The notes under the pieces: model-generated
Told to the model about the DNA's origin: nothing
Database searches by the model: none
What the model saw: the letters and a program-made list of their open reading frames with translations, nothing else
Shown: positions 6,700-9,580 of the stretch, piece by piece
How the letters are laid out: every line of letters begins with the position of its first letter
Numbering within the stretch: position 1 is the stretch's first letter
DNA from: an uncultured Pseudomonadota bacterium
GTDB taxonomy: Bacteria; Myxococcota_A; UBA9042; CAIXZC01
Direction: 5' to 3'
DNA: 9,580 bases
Assembly: GCA_937884235.1 (NCBI GenBank)
Contig: CALGBT010000842.1
Coordinates: 1-9,580, forward strand
Made by a program: the position numbers and the translations under genes

Positions 6700-8114
6700 T
6701 GGCCGGCCCTCGCGTTTTCACCCTGTTGCTCGTGCTGACGATATTTGCCGGCTGCGCTACCCAGTCCGGAAGGAGCCTTCGCATGACTACCGTTCACGTC
6801 GAAAACCACACCCTCGAGTATGTTGCTCTGGTCCTCACCTTCCAGGTTGGGGCCGCGCACGACCCCAAGGGAAAAGAGGGCCTGGCGAATCTCGCGGCCA
6901 ACATGCTGTTGCGCGGGACCAGCAGTCACTCCCGGGAAGCCCTGGCTGACGAGTTGGACTTCATTGGCACCTCCATTGGCATCAACGTTGGTCGCGAAAC
7001 AACGCAGCTTTTTGTCGACTGCGCGACCCGCAATCTTCCCAAACTCATCGACCTTCTTGAAGAGGTGTTGGTGGATTCAACCTTCCCGAAAGACGAATTC
7101 GAGAAGTTGCAGCGACAGACCGTGGCAGAGCTATCCGAGATGCGCGATTCCGATGGCGACGTTGCCCGGCTCTTTTTCAGCGAGTTGATCTTCGAGGGGC
7201 ATCCCTATGCTCATCCCACACAGGGCTACGAGTCCACCGTGGCGGCTGTAACCAGGGATGAGGCGGAGGAGTTTTACCGTCACTATTTCACCCGCACCGA
7301 TGTTCTCGTGGGTATTGCGGGTGACGTTGCGGCCGATGCCGTGCCGGGGATTCGGAGGCAGTTGTTAGCGAAGCTACCGGCCGGGCGGAATACCCCCGTG
7401 ACCCCCGCCGTACCAGCTTCTGGACCTGGCCTGCGGGTGCTGCTGGTAACTCGCCCCGAAAGCACCCAGGCGCAGGTGGCAATCGGGCAGACGGCCCTAC
7501 GTGGGGATTCTCCCGACCTCTTCCCAGCAACGGTTGCTGTCACCGGTTTTGGCGGGACCTTCACGTCGGTTCTCGTCAGGGAAATCAGGGAGGTCAGGGG
7601 ATGGAGCTACGGCGTCGGCGCTGCCCTGGTGCCAGGGCGGCACACCGGTCTTTTCAAGGTGAGCTATGCTCCGTCAACCCAAGATGTAGTTCCGGCCATT
7701 GAGCTTACTGGTGAGTTGCTGCGCGACCTGGCCGGAAAGGGCCTCGCCGAGGAGCACATCAAATTCGCTCAAGGCTACCTTTCGAGCCAGTATCCATTCA
7801 TGTTGGACACTCCTCACAAGCGGCTGGCCATGGCCATGGATGTGGTGCTGGCCAACAAGCCAGACGACTATGTTGAACGCTATGTGGACTATGTTGGTGG
7901 GGTCACGGTGGAGGAGGCCAGAAGAGTTGTCGCTGACCTTCTGCGGCCAGATGATCTGGCCATCGTTGTGGTGGGCGACTCGGCCCTGGCTAAGGGGCTC
8001 GCCGGTCTGCCGGGGGTAGTCAGCTTCAGGCAGGTCAGCGCTACGTGGGAAGGCCCGTTGCCGGTGGCTACGGAGCCGGCAGACCGCGGGCCAGCTGGCG
8101 GTCCAGCGAAGTGA
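6699..8114 (+). CDS. M16-like lipoprotein, zinc-less partner subunit with Arg/Tyr pair
   Basis: This 471-residue M16B homologue is predicted to be a lipoprotein: residues 1-19 form a signal ending in lipobox FAGC with acylated Cys19. The zinc motif is lost: where HxxEH should be, NLAAN is found at 64-68, so it should not hydrolyse peptides alone. The second lobe keeps the substrate-side Arg/Tyr element, VREIREVRGWSYG, with R297 and Y304. This is the complement of the upstream gene product, which has zinc ligands but no such Tyr. Heterodimeric bacterial M16B enzymes split in this way are known. Other family marks are HPYAHPTQGYE and VLVGIAGDV. ATG 6699 is chosen over GTG 6696 on ribosome-binding-site spacing. 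The last 47 bases overlap the converging minus-strand gene. The C-terminal tail after 455 is Pro/Gly/Ala-rich. Confidence 0.9.
   Translation: MAGPRVFTLLLVLTIFAGCATQSGRSLRMTTVHVENHTLEYVALVLTFQVGAAHDPKGKEGLANLAANMLLRGTSSHSREALADELDFIGTSIGINVGRETTQLFVDCATRNLPKLIDLLEEVLVDSTFPKDEFEKLQRQTVAELSEMRDSDGDVARLFFSELIFEGHPYAHPTQGYESTVAAVTRDEAEEFYRHYFTRTDVLVGIAGDVAADAVPGIRRQLLAKLPAGRNTPVTPAVPASGPGLRVLLVTRPESTQAQVAIGQTALRGDSPDLFPATVAVTGFGGTFTSVLVREIREVRGWSYGVGAALVPGRHTGLFKVSYAPSTQDVVPAIELTGELLRDLAGKGLAEEHIKFAQGYLSSQYPFMLDTPHKRLAMAMDVVLANKPDDYVERYVDYVGGVTVEEARRVVADLLRPDDLAIVVVGDSALAKGLAGLPGVVSFRQVSATWEGPLPVATEPADRGPAGGPAK
8060..8103. terminator. Inverted repeats in the convergent overlap, possible bidirectional terminator
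   Basis: Two small stems occur where the two opposing genes overlap: GGCT/AGCC at 8066-8069 and 8074-8077 with a four-base loop, carrying the minus-gene stop codon, and GACCGC/GCGGTC at 8082-8087 and 8098-8103 with a 10-base loop. Neither has a T tract on either strand, so intrinsic termination is doubtful. The stems also lie within coding sequence, so they may be chance. Confidence 0.2.
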
Positions 8115-9501
8115 AGAGGCCGGCCAGTCTAGGGGAAAGGCTGTCGAGTATCGCAGAGTCTGGCAGCGTATAGATTTCCACGTGCTCCTCGCCCGCAACT
8201 CCGACGAAGATCACATCCGCACTCCCCACTCCGAACTTTGGCACCAGAACGAAGCTACGCTGTGCGTCCCCTCGTCGCAGCGTCCGATCCGGGTCGTAGA
8301 CGAAGAGCAGGTAATGGTCTTCGAATTCGTGTGCGGCGTATGCCAGCACCGCATGACCGAGAGCCGGTCTAGAGGTCGCACCGCGGTGTTCCAGAATCGC
8401 CAGCGGAGCTGGAAAACCCCGTCGCAAGCTGGTGAGTACTTCGCCGACCACATCGGGCTGGCTTTCATCGGTTAATGCCGACGAGACCGCCGTGGACCAG
8501 TTGCCAGGATTCAGGTTGGCAAGGTGCATGAAGTTCATCTCTTCCTTCACTGTCCTGCCATCGACCAGGGAGCGCAAACGCAAACGGGGACACCAGCAAT
8601 TACTGCCACTCTCACAGTCGGCGCATCGGACATAGGATTGCCGAGCGGAAAGGACCATGCCCAGGCAGGTCCCGCGGGTAGCCTTGGCGAGGAGCCCATC
8701 GGCAAAGTTGGCGAATGCGGGAGTGTCCAACAAGGGGTCAAACCCGGACCTGACGGCCCTGATGAAATGGCCCTGAGCCGAGACGTCGAAGCGGACGGGG
8801 ATTTGCAGCGAGCGGCCCGCACCCCGAACGGTAATGGTGCCCAGTTCCTCCTGTTTCAGCACCGTCGCCGTATCGAGGTTGGAAATTGCCAGAGAAGGGC
8901 GTACCGGCAAGCGAAAGCTCCCCACCATTACCACTCGCCGACTGCCCCCTGCCGTGAGTACTTCGGGGAGCAGCACCTCAACGGTAGCATCATCGGGAGC
9001 GGTTACGTCCAGGAGCAGGCCTTGCCGGTAGGTAGAGGGCGAGACAGTGTACACCGAAGGGCTGACTGACAGAGGACCCTGGTGGTTGCGAGTTGCGGTA
9101 CGGAAACTGCCAGCATGAGAGGCAACCTGCCTCCCGTCCAGAAGGACAGCCTCCCAGGCGTAGCCAGTATCGTCCTCCAGGGCGTCCAGGGGGACTGACA
9201 GCTTGCTCCCGGAGAGGCTCGTAGTCAGCACCGGGCTGCGGTGGTCAGCATCTTCTCTGTAAAGCGTGACTCTCCAGGCCCCCTCCACCGTCGTGGGCCA
9301 GCGTATCGTCGGCGTGAGGGTAGAAAGCTGTTCGCCGTCGATGGGCCAGACGGTGCGGATCGGTTCGGTGGACCGTCCAGGAGACAACTGGTGTCCCATG
9401 AGCATGAAACCGACCTGGACGAAGGGGAAAACGACAAATGAACTGACTACAAGGAGGAGTAGAAAGAAGCAGGCTCTGATACTTCGAGTGCGCGCAGACA
9501 T
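8068..9501 (-). CDS. Secreted or anchored protein with Fn3-like domain and predicted papain-like cysteine peptidase domain
   Basis: This 477-residue protein is not matched to a named family with certainty. Residues 1-10 are basic (SARTRSIR) and 11-35 are hydrophobic, giving a signal peptide or N-terminal anchor. Residues 52-136 look Fn3-like: VWPIDGEQL, TPTIRW, a Y/W core (GYAWEA) and an SFRTA end. Residues 145-240 are probably another beta domain. Residues 250-440 look like a papain-like peptidase: GTCLGM with Cys279 as nucleophile, LGHAVLAYA with His383, and FVYDPD with Asp403, in the order and style of C39-like/transglutaminase-like bacterial peptidases. A CxxC-x5-CxC cluster (C293, C296, C302, C304) follows the nucleophile. 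The first in-frame start is TTG 9519; ATG 9501 is preferred because GGAGG lies six bases before it. It converges on the M16 lipoprotein gene. Catalysis is predicted, not shown. Confidence 0.7.
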   Translation of the reverse strand: MSARTRSIRACFFLLLLVVSSFVVFPFVQVGFMLMGHQLSPGRSTEPIRTVWPIDGEQLSTLTPTIRWPTTVEGAWRVTLYREDADHRSPVLTTSLSGSKLSVPLDALEDDTGYAWEAVLLDGRQVASHAGSFRTATRNHQGPLSVSPSVYTVSPSTYRQGLLLDVTAPDDATVEVLLPEVLTAGGSRRVVMVGSFRLPVRPSLAISNLDTATVLKQEELGTITVRGAGRSLQIPVRFDVSAQGHFIRAVRSGFDPLLDTPAFANFADGLLAKATRGTCLGMVLSARQSYVRCADCESGSNCWCPRLRLRSLVDGRTVKEEMNFMHLANLNPGNWSTAVSSALTDESQPDVVGEVLTSLRRGFPAPLAILEHRGATSRPALGHAVLAYAAHEFEDHYLLFVYDPDRTLRRGDAQRSFVLVPKFGVGSADVIFVGVAGEEHVEIYTLPDSAILDSLSPRLAGLFTSLDRQLARGLPAP

Positions 9502-9507
9502 CTCATT

Positions 9508-9512
9508 CCTCC
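9508..9512 (-). promoter_or_regulatory. Shine-Dalgarno site fixing the minus-strand start
   Basis: On the minus strand GGAGG (plus-strand CCTCC) lies six bases before ATG 9501. The TTG at 9519 would place this site inside the coding sequence, so 9501 is the better start. It sits in one of two copies of TCCGGTT (plus strand, 9510-9516 and 9527-9533) spaced 17 bases apart, of unknown meaning. Confidence 0.7.
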
Positions 9513-9564
9513 GGTTCAAGCCCCCTTCCGGTTGGTGAGATGCGGTACAACTCCTTCCTCAAAC

Positions 9565-9570
9565 AGTATA
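9565..9570 (-). promoter_or_regulatory. Possible -10 box for the minus-strand gene
   Basis: TATACT on the minus strand matches five of six bases of the TATAAT consensus and would give a leader of about 57 bases before ATG 9501. The matching -35 box would fall beyond the window end, so the promoter cannot be completed. Nothing else is visible between 9513 and 9580. Confidence 0.25.
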
Positions 9571-9580
9571 CGCATTGAAC

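Noticed and set aside
8524..9069. 181-residue plus-strand open frame inside the minus-strand peptidase gene
   Set aside because: No recognisable domain and weak start context; the minus strand has the signal peptide, ribosome site and catalytic motifs.
1..9580. CRISPR array, tRNA, rRNA, insertion sequence or phage genes
   Set aside because: No regularly spaced repeats, cloverleaf-like segments, terminal inverted repeats, transposase or phage motifs were seen; almost all of the window is coding.

Overview
The window (about 60% GC by eye) looks like chromosomal DNA of a Gram-negative bacterium, most likely a member of Myxococcota or a related deltaproteobacterial lineage. The clues are a secreted protein with a Cys-rich stalk and a C-terminal Gly-Cys/hydrophobic/Arg tail resembling the MYXO-CTERM sorting tag, an IgGFc-binding-domain lipoprotein with Cys-rich repeats, two lipobox-type signals, and a paired M16 peptidase set. 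The taxonomic call is an inference from protein style, not from a marker gene. No tRNA, rRNA, CRISPR, transposase or phage gene was seen.

Layout. Six genes lie on the plus strand and one on the minus strand. (1) 2-448: the C-terminal part of a PP2C-type Ser/Thr phosphatase whose start lies before the window. (2) 450-2210: a secreted purple-acid-phosphatase-like metallophosphoesterase, one base after the PP2C stop, with three Cys-rich repeats and the MYXO-CTERM-like tail. (3) After a 132-bp gap with a weak terminator and a candidate extended -10 promoter, 2343-4316 encodes a lipoprotein with three Cys-rich repeats and an IgGFc-binding-type domain. (4-6) 4352-5314, 5314-6699 and 6699-8114 form a tightly overlapped set: an ArsA/Get3-like ATPase, a catalytic M16 zinc peptidase and an M16-like lipoprotein that lacks the zinc site but keeps the Arg/Tyr pair. 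(7) 8068-9501, minus strand: a membrane-anchored or secreted protein with an Fn3-like domain and a predicted papain-like Cys/His/Asp peptidase domain. It converges on the M16 gene with a 47-bp coding overlap.

How the genes may work together. Most products are predicted to act at or beyond the inner membrane: a surface phosphoesterase, a surface adhesin-like lipoprotein, a two-part envelope peptidase and a secreted or anchored cysteine peptidase. The two cytosolic proteins are PP2C (signalling) and the ArsA-like ATPase. The M16 pair reads as one heterodimeric enzyme split over two genes, zinc half first and Arg/Tyr half second. Why an ArsA-like ATPase is translationally coupled to it is unknown, and this coupling is the least explained part of the window. 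None of the rest amounts to a clearly new system; the interest lies in particular gene couplings and in active-site changes.
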